In this document: positions 15,997-26,556 of the stretch, in pieces
Layout: the number at the start of each line of letters is the position of its first letter
How positions within the stretch are numbered: position 1 is the first letter of the stretch
DNA from: Ureibacillus composti
GTDB lineage: Bacteria; Bacillota; Bacilli; Bacillales_A; Planococcaceae
DNA length: 64,000 bases
Direction: 5' to 3'
NCBI GenBank assembly: GCA_030348875.1
Contig: JAUCEP010000002.1
Location: 1,629,001-1,693,000 of the forward strand
Notes under the pieces: generated by a model
Database searches by the model: none
Seen by the model: only the letters and a program-made list of their open reading frames with translations
What the model was told of the DNA's origin: nothing
Position numbers and translations under genes: made by a program

Positions 15997-18900
15997 TTGA
16001 AAAATGTGTATAATAAGCTATTTAGTGTATTATGCATTGTGTTACTTGTGTTTTCGTCAGTAGCACCTTCAATCGTATTTGCAAATAGTTTGAATGAAAA
16101 AACAATAGCGATTGATGTGAAGGATGAAAACCGTATTATCAATTCTGGGCAGTTATATGTTTCAGAAGAAAAAGATCGAGGTGGATTTTCTAATCAAATT
16201 AAATTTGATTATGATTATTCATCAACTGCCTTTAAGCCTTATGGATATCAATATCAAAATATTGATCCACAAGCAAAGTATCTTGTTAGCTATAAAATTG
16301 ATTATCGTGAGGTTGATGGAGTTGAACACACGTATATCGATCAAGTGACAATGTTAGGTGCAGAGTTAATGGCATTAGAACAGTTAGAAATTCCATTAAA
16401 GGAAGATTTGAAAGCAACTATTCTCGAAAATGATCTTTCTAGTGGAAATTTTGATAGTGTACTATTAATTGGTGATAACAATGCATTTGAGGCAGCAACA
16501 TTTAATAGTGAATTTAATGAAAAGTTAGTTGTGAAAAGTAATAGTAATTTCCCAATTAGTTTCACTTTTACAACTCATAATCAAAATGATACTTCGATTA
16601 ATTATTTTATAAATGATTCAATTGATTTATCGAAATCAATTAATAAATTGAGTGATTATACTTCGAATTTAGTAAATGTCCAATTTGATTTACCAAATTC
16701 CCAAGTAATAGTTTCAAAAGAACATTTTTATGATCGTTTTAATCTGTATGAAAATATGAAAATGACAAAAGGGAACTATTATGTAAGTTACAACGCAAAT
16801 GATTTGTATTGGAAAGGTACGATTCAGATTCAGAGTGATACACAAATTGTTCTTCCTAATACACCTTCTGAACTAGATGTTAAAGTAACTGATTCATATT
16901 CTGACTATGAAGATCCAACAATATTAAATTTAAATTACCAAGTTACAGCTAAAAATGGTTTGTTTGAAGCAGATGTCAACAATAAGTTAGATGGGAAACT
17001 ATTGTTAGGTGATAAAGAAATTGCTACCTTTACTTCGAATGGTAGTTGGGGTTATCAAACTATTGATATGGGTAAAAACCCAAATGGTACGTATATTTTA
17101 TTACTTGAAACTACAATAGGGGATCAGGTGATTAAAGGGGAAGCATCTATAAAATATGAATCCCCATATCAAGACTTAAAAGGTACAGTCCTAACAGCTG
17201 AAAATGCTGAAGGCTCTGTAATGACAGATACTGAAGTAACTGTTTATCAAGAAAATGGATATGGTTTTGAGACAGTAGCAATAGAAACTGCTAATGAAAA
17301 TGGAGAAGTATTCATCCCAGATGCATTTTTCTTGAAAGATCAAGATTATATTTTAGAAGTTATTAGTGAAGAGAATAAAACAGCTTTTGTTCAATCTTTT
17401 GTTGGACAATCTACTAATCAAATTCATTTAGAAGGTCAGTCTCTAAAATCTTTTAAATTTGATTCAAATGGGTTAACTGAAGTTGATTCTGCCGTTTCTT
17501 TCGGAAATGCTAAAAGTGGAGAATATCCAATTTACTTTGACTTTATTACAGAAGAATGGAAACTAAGCACTAATATAGATTCATTACTTTTCTGGACTGG
17601 TCAAAGTAAAGATGGAAAAGTCGGTTATGAATATTCTGCTCCTATCGACTTTGAAAACGGAAATAGTTTAGAAGATATTGAATGGAAAAATTATAAAGTA
17701 GCGAGTAAATATAGTGCATATGATTCTACTATTGTTTATTTTGGTGAATCATTTACTGGTGGAGGTGCTAATGGTGGAGCCTCTACGAGTGATACTTCAA
17801 GTGTTGTAGGGCCTAGAGAATATACACAAATAAATTTAGCACCTAACATGGATCCGGTATTTGGTTTAAAAGTAGTTGATGGAGCTACAACTTATAAAGG
17901 TATTGTTACCGCTCAAGGAAATGAAGTAGCATTTGGTGAATATTCAGCAAGGGTTTATCATGACCGAACTTCAATTCATACGTATTATAGTGGTCAAGAG
18001 GGCAACGAAATTCTAATTACGGATCCAAACTTAAATTTAACTTATGAATTAAGAAATTCTTCGGGTAACATAACTAAATTATCGACTAATAATTTGGTAA
18101 CAATACCTTTATCTGCAAGTTTGGCAGATGGATCATATATTCTTAAATTAACTGGTGGCTACAATAAGGATATTGTGACATTAAATGCTAATCAGCCATT
18201 CGAAGTAGGTAAAAGTTCAACAACTAATAAACTACCAAATGTTATTTATGCTGATACCCAAACACCATATGGCCAAATAAATAACTATAGCGGTGGGGAA
18301 ATCCAAATTTTTGAGTACATTAATAAATACGATTATTACTATTACAATCAAGTTGGACACTATTCTCTACAGTCACCCGAAAATGGAGTATTCGCAAATT
18401 ATTATTCTGCAACGATTGACCCAGATAAAATGTATTCAATGTTAGTAAGAACAAGTGTAGGAGAACATAACTTACCTGTTATAGAAATTCGAGAATTGAC
18501 TGGAGAAGAGATATTATCATTCTCTGAAACTAATATATTCAAATTCTCTGAAAATCTAAATAAACTAACTGTTAATGTAGAGAATGTATTAACTAAAAAT
18601 ACTAATCCAGATTTCAATCTTATGTTCTTTGATACTTTAACAACAAACATTAACAGTAAAAGTAAAGGACACTTTGAGTTATATTTATCTACAGGTAATT
18701 ATAAAGGTTATGTTTCGATAGAGGATGATACTTCTCGCAAATTCCACGAAATTAATGTGAATCTTAAAGAAGATAAAGAAATTACTCTAACTAATGCGGA
18801 TTTTGCAAAAATCGAAGTGACAAATGGAGTAGAGAAATTACCGGTCTTTGGGTTTGTGCCTGATAATTTTTATTTTAATAATTACTCCTACGACCGTTTG

Positions 18901-21900
18901 AGAACAGAACAATATATTTCTAAACGAATTTATGACAAATTAACATTAGTCGTCGGTAAAGAAGATCAATTTGATACGCCTTGGGGTTATCAAATATCAA
19001 AAGAAAATCAAGACATTACGCAAGATACCCAATATAATTTTACAGGTGAACTAACAGGTCAAATTGAAGATATTTATGTAAATGAAGACGCTCAAACTAT
19101 TGGTGTTTCATATGAGTTGAATTCGGATGACTTTATAGTGGAGCGTATTTATCACGCTGTTACGAATCCTAATAAAATTCGAACTTTGGTCGCAAATCCA
19201 ATTCGAAATTATTTTGGTTTATTTGATGATCTGAATGAGGTACAACCAAACTACGTGATTAAGGTTGCAAATGGTAAAGAAGTGTTCAAAGGTGTTTCAT
19301 ATGAATATTTTTTAAATTACTTGTATATTAATCTGCCAAAGAAACTTGAAAATGGAACATATACGGTGGAAATGAATATTCCTACTTCTCCACGAAAATC
19401 TTTAGTTCTTAAAGAAAACTTTACTGTCGGTGGAGAGCAAGGAGCATTTGTAAATATTTCATCTCCAACAAATAACGAGCTTACAAATAGTGAAACGGTA
19501 TTAGTCGAAGGTACTGCAACGAAAAATGCACAGTTAACTGCTGTACTTAACAAAGGTACAAACACTGTTGCAACAAAAGAAGTAACTGTTTCAGCTGAAG
19601 GCAAGTACTCCGTTGAATTCAACACTGAAGAAGATGGTGACTATACTGTCGATGTAACTAATGGTTCAGTACATGATTCTATTAACTTCACAGTTGACCG
19701 TACGCCGCCTGCGAAAGCAACGGATATTACTTTTGAAGAGACTGCTGAAGGTTTAGCAGTTACATGGAAAGGTGCAACAGATGCTTCAAAATACATTGTT
19801 GAGGTTTCTAAAAATGATGGAGACTTTAACAAGGTTTCAACACAAACAGTAACAACATACGTAATCAAAGATATCGAACCAGGTGCGACATATAAAGTAC
19901 GAATCGCATCACTCGATACAGCGTTGAATGGAGTTTGGTCTGACATTGCGACAAAACAAATTCAAACATTTGTTACAACTGCCATTACAATTAAAGACCA
20001 ACGAATAAATGGACTTTTAGTAATTGGTGAAACATTAAATATTACGTTAGAAGGTTCATACAAAGAAGGCTATGTGGCAAAAGCGGTTATTAATGTTGAT
20101 GATTCGGAAAAAGAAGTCACACTTATTTACAATGAATCTACTAAAAAATACGAGGGTTCAATACAAGTAGAAGCTGGTCAAAAAGTAATTAAATCTATTA
20201 AAGGCTATATTTTAGACGGTACAAATAAAACAAACGAAAAAGTACAAGAGCTTAATTGGACAGTTGGATCGACTGTAACAGGTTCAATTTCGAATGGAGA
20301 CCCAGTAACCGGTGCAAAAATTGTCCTGAAAAATAGCGAACATTCTTATCAAGTCGTATCTGATGCCGAAGGGAAGTTTGAAATTAAGCCTATTAAAGCG
20401 GGTACTTATACAGTAACATCTACTATTAACAATCGAACTTTATCACATAAAGACGTTGTTGTAGCGGAATCTGAAGTGAAGGTTATGGATTCCATTTCGG
20501 TAGATGCTTATGTAAGTCCAATAATTAACTTTGTAGATAGTACGGATGTAAATGAGAAGGTACAAGATGGACTGTTCGTTCGTATTACAGGTCCAAATAG
20601 CTTTGCTGCTTATGGTACAACGCAAGGTGGTAAGTTTAATGCTTATGGTGGTTGGTCTTTAAATAATATTGTTACAGGAGAATACACAGTAACAGTATTC
20701 GGTGGAGGGGTTTACAATACAACAACTAAACCAATTACGATTACAAAAGAACCAAACTATACTATTAAAGTAGAAAAAGAGAATGTTGAAGAGAAGGATA
20801 TAACAATTATTCTTCCAAATGACGTTGACAAAATTGATTATATTTACTTATACAGTCCTTCTATTTACCAGAAGTTCAATTATAGTGGGGTAGGGGATTA
20901 TTACAAATATGATGTAACAGTTGAAGGTAATAAAGTTACATTCAACAAAGTTGTGGCAGGATCGGATTACCGTTTATTTATTGCTGTAGATGGTTACGTA
21001 ACCTATAACCAAGCAGTAGATTTAAGCTCTTCAGAAGAAGTTACAGTCACACTTGATAAAGGTCGTCAAATCTCAGGTAAAGTGACAGATTCATCTGGCA
21101 CACCAGTTGGGCTAGTTCAAGTTTATGCATATGGTGCCGATACGTATTCTTCAACAGTTACAGATGCAGAAGGTAATTACACATTAAAAGGTCTATCAAA
21201 AGGTGATGTGAGCCTTGAAATCTATTCGCAAATCTATTTACAATACAACGAACAGATTGATAAAGGTACAAATGATGTTACGAAAGATATTCAATTAGCA
21301 AAAGCAGCCAGCCTAACAGGTAAAGTAGTCGATAAAGATGGAAAACCTTTGGCAAGTGTTTCAGTATCTGCAAGCGGTAAAGACTCAAATGGAAAGTATG
21401 CATATGGCTGGGGGCGTACGGCAAAAGACGGTACTTTCTCAATTAATGGATTAGCTGACAATATTGAATACGATCTAGAATTCAGTTCTTATGGTTATCC
21501 AACTAAAAATTTAAATAAACAAAACGTTGGCGATATTGGCGAAATTACATTGCAAAAAGTTGGAACAGGAAACTTCAGCGGAGAAGGCAATTTCTTAGCA
21601 GTTTCTAAATCTACAGTTGTACCAGGTGAAAATGTACAATTTACATTATCTTATAAAAATAATGGCACGCAAACTTCAACAAATGTGCCTGTAACCATCT
21701 CGTTGCCAGAAGGATTTTCTCTAGTGGATAAATCCGTTCAGTTAAATGGTAAAGATGTAACGATTTCTAAAGAAAATAAAGTAAACATTCCAGAAGTAAA
21801 AGCAGGAGATTCTGGTAAAGTGACATTTACTGCAACTGTAGCAGGGGATGTTACATCACCATCGTTAACTGCAAAAGCGAACATTACTGAAACAGGTGAG

Positions 21901-24384
21901 GTTTTATCAGCCTCAACATCAGTCGTATATGTAACTTTAGAAGCTCCAGAACAAACAGCTTCAAAAAATGTAAAAGTATACGGTACAGCAAAACATGGTT
22001 CAACAGTCGAAATCTATGCAAATAATAAACTAGTTGGACAAGCAAAAGTAGATAGTAAATGGTGGTTCGCTGATATCGAACTTCCACAAACAGCCGAAAA
22101 TGAAGAACAATTCACGATTACAGCAAAAGTGACTTCAGGTAATACTGTTGTGAACTCAAAACCTGTAAAAGTGAATTACACACCTTCTATACCAAAAATT
22201 AAAGATGTTACAATTCAAGCAGGTTGGAATGGTGATGTGAAACTAAATCCATATACAGGGGTTGCAACATTCGCAATTACCGAACATACATGGATGCCAA
22301 CATCGATTAAGTTTGACAAAGAAGTAGACAGTGCAAGCTTAACATTCTTAGGCGAAACTTATAACATGAAGAAAAACGGTGACTCTTTCACGTTTGATGG
22401 AAACTTTGGTCAATGGACATCTTACGGTGAACAATTACTAGAAGTTACATTCAAAAAAGGTGACGTGGAAATCACATTACCACTGATGAACATCATCGTG
22501 TTAATTGATCCATCAGGCTATGTGTTTGAAGGATCAACAGGCAACAAACTTGAAGGTGTTCAAGCAATCGTTGAAGTGAAAGATGGAGATAACTGGGTAA
22601 AATGGGATGCAGAGAAATTTGGACAAGTCAACCCACAAGTAACAGACAAAAATGGACGTTACGGATGGGATGTTATTACTGGTCAATGGCGAGTAATCTT
22701 TACAAAAGAGGGTTATGAACCATATATTTCTCGTATTATGTCTGTTCCTCCGGCGGAAACAGAGTTAAATATACCAATGGTGAAAATTGCTGATCCATCA
22801 TTAACAACTTCAACTGTATCAGCAGACAATTTAACAGTTACATTTGATCGTTACATGGATGTAGTAAGTGCGGACATTAAAGTTTATGAAGCTGATGGAC
22901 GTACACCAGTTGATGGAACTGTGCAAGCAGTTGATGAAGCGAATGGTTACAAATCAATTGCAACTCCGGAAAATAAAGAATCTGGATTTGCTGGAAAAGA
23001 TTCAAAAGGTCAAGATGGCTTCTTTGCTGAAGACACGGCTAAGAAAGTAGCAAAATCATTTAAGTTTAATCCTTCTTCATCACTTAAAGCAGATACAAAT
23101 TATGTCCTTGTTGTAAATGGAGACATCGTTGATACGGAAGGTCGTGAACTTGGTGGTGACGTTTCGATACCGTTTACAACTGCTGCTGAAACTGGTTCAG
23201 GAAATGATTCAGGGTCAGGAAATGGTTCTGGCTCAGGTGGTTCTTCTGGTGGTGGAGGAAAAGGTGGAACATCAAATCCATCAACAAAAGAATCTACATC
23301 TGAAGTAACAGAAAAAGATGTAAAAGACCAAGTAAGTGACGCAACTAAAACGATTGTTGAAGTAAAAGCTAATGCAATCTCAAAAGAAAATCCTACTGTA
23401 GATGTAGCAGTAGGTACTGAAGCGCTTCAAGCTGTAGTGAAATCTGGTAAATCATTAATAATCAAATCAGGTGATGTGAAAGTTACAGTCCCAACTGATG
23501 TGTTAAAAGCAATCGCGAAAGACGCAACTGGTAAAACTAACTTTACAGTAAAATTAGTGAAAAACGCTAAAGTTCCTGGAAACGGTTCAACTTTATCGGA
23601 TATCTATGAATTTAGTATTACTAATGGAAATACGACTGTATCTAATTTTGCAAAACCGATAGTAATTACAGTTCCAGTAAGTAACTCAGTGAAAGATCCA
23701 AATAAAGTAGCTGCATATTATCTAAATGAAGAAACAAACGAACTAGAATTTGTAATTAGTAAATACGAAAATGGCGAAGTAACATTTAAAACAAACCACT
23801 TCTCTAAATTCGTAGTTGTTGAAAACAATAAAACGTTTAATGACACAACTAATTCTTGGGCAAAAGTGTATGTTGAATCATTGGCATCACGTAACATTGT
23901 AAGTGGGAAATCGGTAGATCGTTTTGCACCGAATGATTCAATTACTCGTGCACAATTTGCATTGATCTTAACAAACATCTTAAATCTTCCAACAGAAGAG
24001 TATGAAGGACGATTCAAAGATGTACCTAAATCAATGGATTGGGCTGTTTACGGAATTGAAGCAGCAGCTCGCGCGGGAATTGTTGCAGGTAGCAACGGCA
24101 AGTTCAACCCGAACGATAAAATCACACGTCAACAAATGGCGACAATGATTGTTCGTGCGATCGAGTACGTGGACCCTACAATTATTGATGGCGTTCAAAA
24201 TGATGTGAAATTTGCTGATGAAGCTTCGATTTATGATTATGCAAAAGAAAATGTACAAATCGTTGCTGGTCTTGGCATTGTTAAAGGTCGTGAAGTAGGC
24301 GGCCAACAACTATTCGCGCCTAAAGAAAATGCAACACGCGCTCAAGCCGCAACAATGCTTTATAACTTATTAGAGCAATTTTAA
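15997..24384 (+). CDS. Giant S-layer-anchored surface protein with Ig/FN3/carboxypeptidase-regulatory-like domains and three SLH domains
   Basis: About 2795 residues. AAGGAGG at 15983-15989 sits seven bases before TTG 15997, which fits better than the in-frame ATG at 15976 that precedes the ribosome site. Signal peptide: KLFSVLCIVLLVFSSVAPSI, cleavage near VFA-NS. Residues 30-1150 are a large beta-rich region I cannot assign. Then: an Ig-like module (about 1148-1231), an FN3 domain (1235-1325), carboxypeptidase-regulatory-like beta modules at 1426-1500, 1689-1765 and 1770-1850 (GKVTDSSGTPVG / GKVVDKDGKPLA with DAEGNYTLKGL), a DUF11-like module (1865-1970), Ig-like modules, and an SbsA-type Big_5 domain (2264-2400). 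A Gly/Ser linker follows (about 2397-2440). Three SLH repeats close the protein (2615-2795; FAPNDSITRAQFA, FNPNDKITRQQMA, FAPKENATRAQAA), which bind pyruvylated cell-wall polymer. It is probably an adhesin or structural surface protein. It is monocistronic. Confidence 0.85.
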   Translation: MKNVYNKLFSVLCIVLLVFSSVAPSIVFANSLNEKTIAIDVKDENRIINSGQLYVSEEKDRGGFSNQIKFDYDYSSTAFKPYGYQYQNIDPQAKYLVSYKIDYREVDGVEHTYIDQVTMLGAELMALEQLEIPLKEDLKATILENDLSSGNFDSVLLIGDNNAFEAATFNSEFNEKLVVKSNSNFPISFTFTTHNQNDTSINYFINDSIDLSKSINKLSDYTSNLVNVQFDLPNSQVIVSKEHFYDRFNLYENMKMTKGNYYVSYNANDLYWKGTIQIQSDTQIVLPNTPSELDVKVTDSYSDYEDPTILNLNYQVTAKNGLFEADVNNKLDGKLLLGDKEIATFTSNGSWGYQTIDMGKNPNGTYILLLETTIGDQVIKGEASIKYESPYQDLKGTVLTAENAEGSVMTDTEVTVYQENGYGFETVAIETANENGEVFIPDAFFLKDQDYILEVISEENKTAFVQSFVGQSTNQIHLEGQSLKSFKFDSNGLTEVDSAVSFGNAKSGEYPIYFDFITEEWKLSTNIDSLLFWTGQSKDGKVGYEYSAPIDFENGNSLEDIEWKNYKVASKYSAYDSTIVYFGESFTGGGANGGASTSDTSSVVGPREYTQINLAPNMDPVFGLKVVDGATTYKGIVTAQGNEVAFGEYSARVYHDRTSIHTYYSGQEGNEILITDPNLNLTYELRNSSGNITKLSTNNLVTIPLSASLADGSYILKLTGGYNKDIVTLNANQPFEVGKSSTTNKLPNVIYADTQTPYGQINNYSGGEIQIFEYINKYDYYYYNQVGHYSLQSPENGVFANYYSATIDPDKMYSMLVRTSVGEHNLPVIEIRELTGEEILSFSETNIFKFSENLNKLTVNVENVLTKNTNPDFNLMFFDTLTTNINSKSKGHFELYLSTGNYKGYVSIEDDTSRKFHEINVNLKEDKEITLTNADFAKIEVTNGVEKLPVFGFVPDNFYFNNYSYDRLRTEQYISKRIYDKLTLVVGKEDQFDTPWGYQISKENQDITQDTQYNFTGELTGQIEDIYVNEDAQTIGVSYELNSDDFIVERIYHAVTNPNKIRTLVANPIRNYFGLFDDLNEVQPNYVIKVANGKEVFKGVSYEYFLNYLYINLPKKLENGTYTVEMNIPTSPRKSLVLKENFTVGGEQGAFVNISSPTNNELTNSETVLVEGTATKNAQLTAVLNKGTNTVATKEVTVSAEGKYSVEFNTEEDGDYTVDVTNGSVHDSINFTVDRTPPAKATDITFEETAEGLAVTWKGATDASKYIVEVSKNDGDFNKVSTQTVTTYVIKDIEPGATYKVRIASLDTALNGVWSDIATKQIQTFVTTAITIKDQRINGLLVIGETLNITLEGSYKEGYVAKAVINVDDSEKEVTLIYNESTKKYEGSIQVEAGQKVIKSIKGYILDGTNKTNEKVQELNWTVGSTVTGSISNGDPVTGAKIVLKNSEHSYQVVSDAEGKFEIKPIKAGTYTVTSTINNRTLSHKDVVVAESEVKVMDSISVDAYVSPIINFVDSTDVNEKVQDGLFVRITGPNSFAAYGTTQGGKFNAYGGWSLNNIVTGEYTVTVFGGGVYNTTTKPITITKEPNYTIKVEKENVEEKDITIILPNDVDKIDYIYLYSPSIYQKFNYSGVGDYYKYDVTVEGNKVTFNKVVAGSDYRLFIAVDGYVTYNQAVDLSSSEEVTVTLDKGRQISGKVTDSSGTPVGLVQVYAYGADTYSSTVTDAEGNYTLKGLSKGDVSLEIYSQIYLQYNEQIDKGTNDVTKDIQLAKAASLTGKVVDKDGKPLASVSVSASGKDSNGKYAYGWGRTAKDGTFSINGLADNIEYDLEFSSYGYPTKNLNKQNVGDIGEITLQKVGTGNFSGEGNFLAVSKSTVVPGENVQFTLSYKNNGTQTSTNVPVTISLPEGFSLVDKSVQLNGKDVTISKENKVNIPEVKAGDSGKVTFTATVAGDVTSPSLTAKANITETGEVLSASTSVVYVTLEAPEQTASKNVKVYGTAKHGSTVEIYANNKLVGQAKVDSKWWFADIELPQTAENEEQFTITAKVTSGNTVVNSKPVKVNYTPSIPKIKDVTIQAGWNGDVKLNPYTGVATFAITEHTWMPTSIKFDKEVDSASLTFLGETYNMKKNGDSFTFDGNFGQWTSYGEQLLEVTFKKGDVEITLPLMNIIVLIDPSGYVFEGSTGNKLEGVQAIVEVKDGDNWVKWDAEKFGQVNPQVTDKNGRYGWDVITGQWRVIFTKEGYEPYISRIMSVPPAETELNIPMVKIADPSLTTSTVSADNLTVTFDRYMDVVSADIKVYEADGRTPVDGTVQAVDEANGYKSIATPENKESGFAGKDSKGQDGFFAEDTAKKVAKSFKFNPSSSLKADTNYVLVVNGDIVDTEGRELGGDVSIPFTTAAETGSGNDSGSGNGSGSGGSSGGGGKGGTSNPSTKESTSEVTEKDVKDQVSDATKTIVEVKANAISKENPTVDVAVGTEALQAVVKSGKSLIIKSGDVKVTVPTDVLKAIAKDATGKTNFTVKLVKNAKVPGNGSTLSDIYEFSITNGNTTVSNFAKPIVITVPVSNSVKDPNKVAAYYLNEETNELEFVISKYENGEVTFKTNHFSKFVVVENNKTFNDTTNSWAKVYVESLASRNIVSGKSVDRFAPNDSITRAQFALILTNILNLPTEEYEGRFKDVPKSMDWAVYGIEAAARAGIVAGSNGKFNPNDKITRQQMATMIVRAIEYVDPTIIDGVQNDVKFADEASIYDYAKENVQIVAGLGIVKGREVGGQQLFAPKENATRAQAATMLYNLLEQF

Positions 24385-24431
24385 AGTTTCCTAGTATCGG
24401 TTCAAAGTTTATGTGCTATAAACTAAATTAA

Positions 24432-24477
24432 AAACTACTTAACTCAATCATATTGGATTGGGTTGAGTAGTTTTTTA
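24432..24477 (+). terminator. Rho-independent terminator after the SLH surface protein
   Basis: CTACTTAACTCAATC pairs with GATTGGGTTGAGTAG around a short ATATTG loop, then TTTTTT. A strong terminator of the same sequence type as that at 6652. Confidence 0.9.
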
Positions 24478-24660
24478 TTTTGATGATTAATTTGAATATT
24501 TTAGCAGAAAAGTTCATTGGGTTAATTATTCATTAAAGAAGGTATTCCGATTGCTTTGAACTGTTAATGAAGTGTCAGGACAGCAATGTTTGTAATATTC
24601 CCCCCTCAAATTTCATTACTATTAATAGAGTAATAAAATAATAGTAAAGGTTGGTAGAAA

Positions 24661-26058
24661 ATGAAAAATATTTTACAACTATCAATACATGAAGCTTCAG
24701 AACTGATTAAAGAAAAGCAGCTATCACCTGTTGATTTGGTAGAAGCACTAATTGAGAGAATTGAAGAGACTAATCCTTTAACTAATGCCTATATTACAGT
24801 AAGGGAAAAAGAAGAATTGTTAGAAGAAGCAAAACGGTGTGAACTTGAAATCCTTAATGGACAATATAAAGGCCCATTACATGGTATTCCTATTTCTATT
24901 AAAGATATGATATTTACAAAGGATATAAAAACTACCATGGGTTCGGCTGTCTATAAGGATTACGTCCCTACTGAAGATGCTATTGTCGTTCAACGATTGA
25001 AACAAGCTGGGGCCATCATTGTTGGTAAAGTGAATACGCATGAGTTTGCATATGGTCCAACAGGAGATGAATCCCATTTTGGCCCAGTTCGCAACCCGCA
25101 TCATCTTAACAAAATTTCTGGTGGGTCAAGTAGTGGTTCAGCAGCTTCGGTTTCATCATTTACTAGTTTTGGCTCTATTGGGACAGATACAGGTGGCTCT
25201 ATTCGTATTCCAGCTTCGTATTGTGGTGTAGTGGGAATGAAACCGACATACGGAAAAGTGTCAAGTGACGACGTTTATGCTCTTTCTTGGAATTTAGATC
25301 ATGTTGGGCCAATTACAAGAACAGTTAAAGACAATATTCTTATGTATAACGCCATTGTTGAGTCAGAGGAAATTCACATCGGTGACTCTGTAAAGGAATT
25401 AAACGACTTGAAAATAGCGATCCCTCAAAACTATTTCTTTGACGATTTAGATGAAGACGTCAGGGTTTCTGTGAATGGCGTAGTAAATCTATTAAAGGAA
25501 AACGGAGCAACTGTGGAAATAATAAAAATACCTCAGCTAGAAGAGATTACCGAACATCAAAAGACTATTTTACGTACCGAAGCCTATGCTAATAATAAAG
25601 AGAATTTTGAACTTGATGCGTCACTTTTCGGAGCAGAAGTTAGAGAACGATTATTAACAGGAATTGAGGTAAAAGGTCATGAGTACGCGTGGGCATTAAA
25701 GAGAAAAAATGAATTAACAAAACAGAGTAATGCACTATTCAATCATTTCGATGTACTCATAACGCCTACAATTCCAATCCTCCCGCCAAATATCAAAGAA
25801 AGAACAGTCCGAACAGATGCCGACAATAAAGATGCTGGTCACATTAGATGGACAATTTTGAAGAATACATCCCCATTTAATTATTTAGGACTACCAGCCA
25901 TTTCGATCCCATGTGGTGTTTCAACAACGGGATTACCTATAGGATTACAAATCATCTCCAAGAGCAACAATGAGCAAGTGATTTATGAAACGGCCCTAGC
26001 TCTAGAAGAAAAGTTGAATATTGAAACAACAAAATGGGAGATTGAAAGAAAATCGTAA
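24661..26058 (+). CDS. Amidase (amidase-signature family)
   Basis: 465 residues, normal for GatA-like and AtzF-like amidases. The Ser-cisSer-Lys triad is visible: ISIKDM near residue 80 (Lys), GGSSSGSAASVSSF near 156 (the Ser-rich signature, first Ser) and GTDTGGSIRIPASYCG near 178 (nucleophile Ser). C-terminal LGLPAISIPCGVSTTGLPIGLQI is also typical. There is no gatB or gatC nearby, so it is not the glutamyl-tRNA amidotransferase. It more likely hydrolyses amides of small molecules or peptides, fitting the peptide/amide catabolic genes that follow. The ribosome site is weak (AAGGTTGG). Confidence 0.85.
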   Translation: MKNILQLSIHEASELIKEKQLSPVDLVEALIERIEETNPLTNAYITVREKEELLEEAKRCELEILNGQYKGPLHGIPISIKDMIFTKDIKTTMGSAVYKDYVPTEDAIVVQRLKQAGAIIVGKVNTHEFAYGPTGDESHFGPVRNPHHLNKISGGSSSGSAASVSSFTSFGSIGTDTGGSIRIPASYCGVVGMKPTYGKVSSDDVYALSWNLDHVGPITRTVKDNILMYNAIVESEEIHIGDSVKELNDLKIAIPQNYFFDDLDEDVRVSVNGVVNLLKENGATVEIIKIPQLEEITEHQKTILRTEAYANNKENFELDASLFGAEVRERLLTGIEVKGHEYAWALKRKNELTKQSNALFNHFDVLITPTIPILPPNIKERTVRTDADNKDAGHIRWTILKNTSPFNYLGLPAISIPCGVSTTGLPIGLQIISKSNNEQVIYETALALEEKLNIETTKWEIERKS

Positions 26059-26088
26059 AATAATAGTTTCCTCATAATAGTAAAAATC

Positions 26089-26139
26089 CAAGCTACTTAA
26101 CTAATCAATTGAATGAATTGATTTTAAGTAGCTTTTCTA
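26089..26139 (+). terminator. Rho-independent terminator after the amidase
   Basis: AAGCTACTTAA...AATCAATT and AATTGATTTTAAGTAGCTT form a long stem around GAATG, followed by TTCTATT. Confidence 0.8.
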
Positions 26140-26266
26140 TTGGTAGGAATTTCAGAATTATCTCCTAATTATCTGACTAACTGAAACTCTCTCCCACACT
26201 AATTAATTCAATAATATTCCAATATAATCTTCTATTTGATATATTAAAATATTCTAAAAATTAATG

Positions 26267-26295
26267 TTTACAAAGGGGTTTTTGTAGTTTAATAT
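26267..26295 (+). promoter_or_regulatory. Sigma-A promoter upstream of the RocB-like peptidase
   Basis: TTTACA (26267-26272), a 17-base spacer and TAATAT (26290-26295). The predicted start point falls inside the GTATACAGTATAC operator at 26300-26312. The transcript would carry a leader of about 250 bases before the peptidase ATG. Confidence 0.65.
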
Positions 26296-26299
26296 TTTC

Positions 26300-26312
26300 G
26301 TATACAGTATAC
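26300..26312 (+). promoter_or_regulatory. GTATAC-A-GTATAC operator, probable GntR site 1
   Basis: Two GTATAC half-sites separated by one base give a 13-bp palindrome at the expected transcription start of the peptidase gene. The same motif with a different central base occurs three more times upstream of the gntR gene. Binding by that regulator is inferred. The position suggests repression by blocking polymerase. Confidence 0.7.
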
Positions 26313-26556
26313 AGTTAATAGAGATTCAGGTAATAAGTTACTGTATTTTAAGAAAAAAGACTTACAAATGAACTCCAAAAGGTCCTCACAATATAAGGCA
26401 TCAATATAATTTTCATCTCAAATAGGTTTCTTCACAAGTTCACAAGTTTACGATCTGCATCCCATTCACCAGTGGTAATCTCAACATTCTTTTTAGAAAA
26501 GAAGGGGACGTATATAAAAATTTCCAACATAAATACTAAATTAAAGGAGGATTTAT

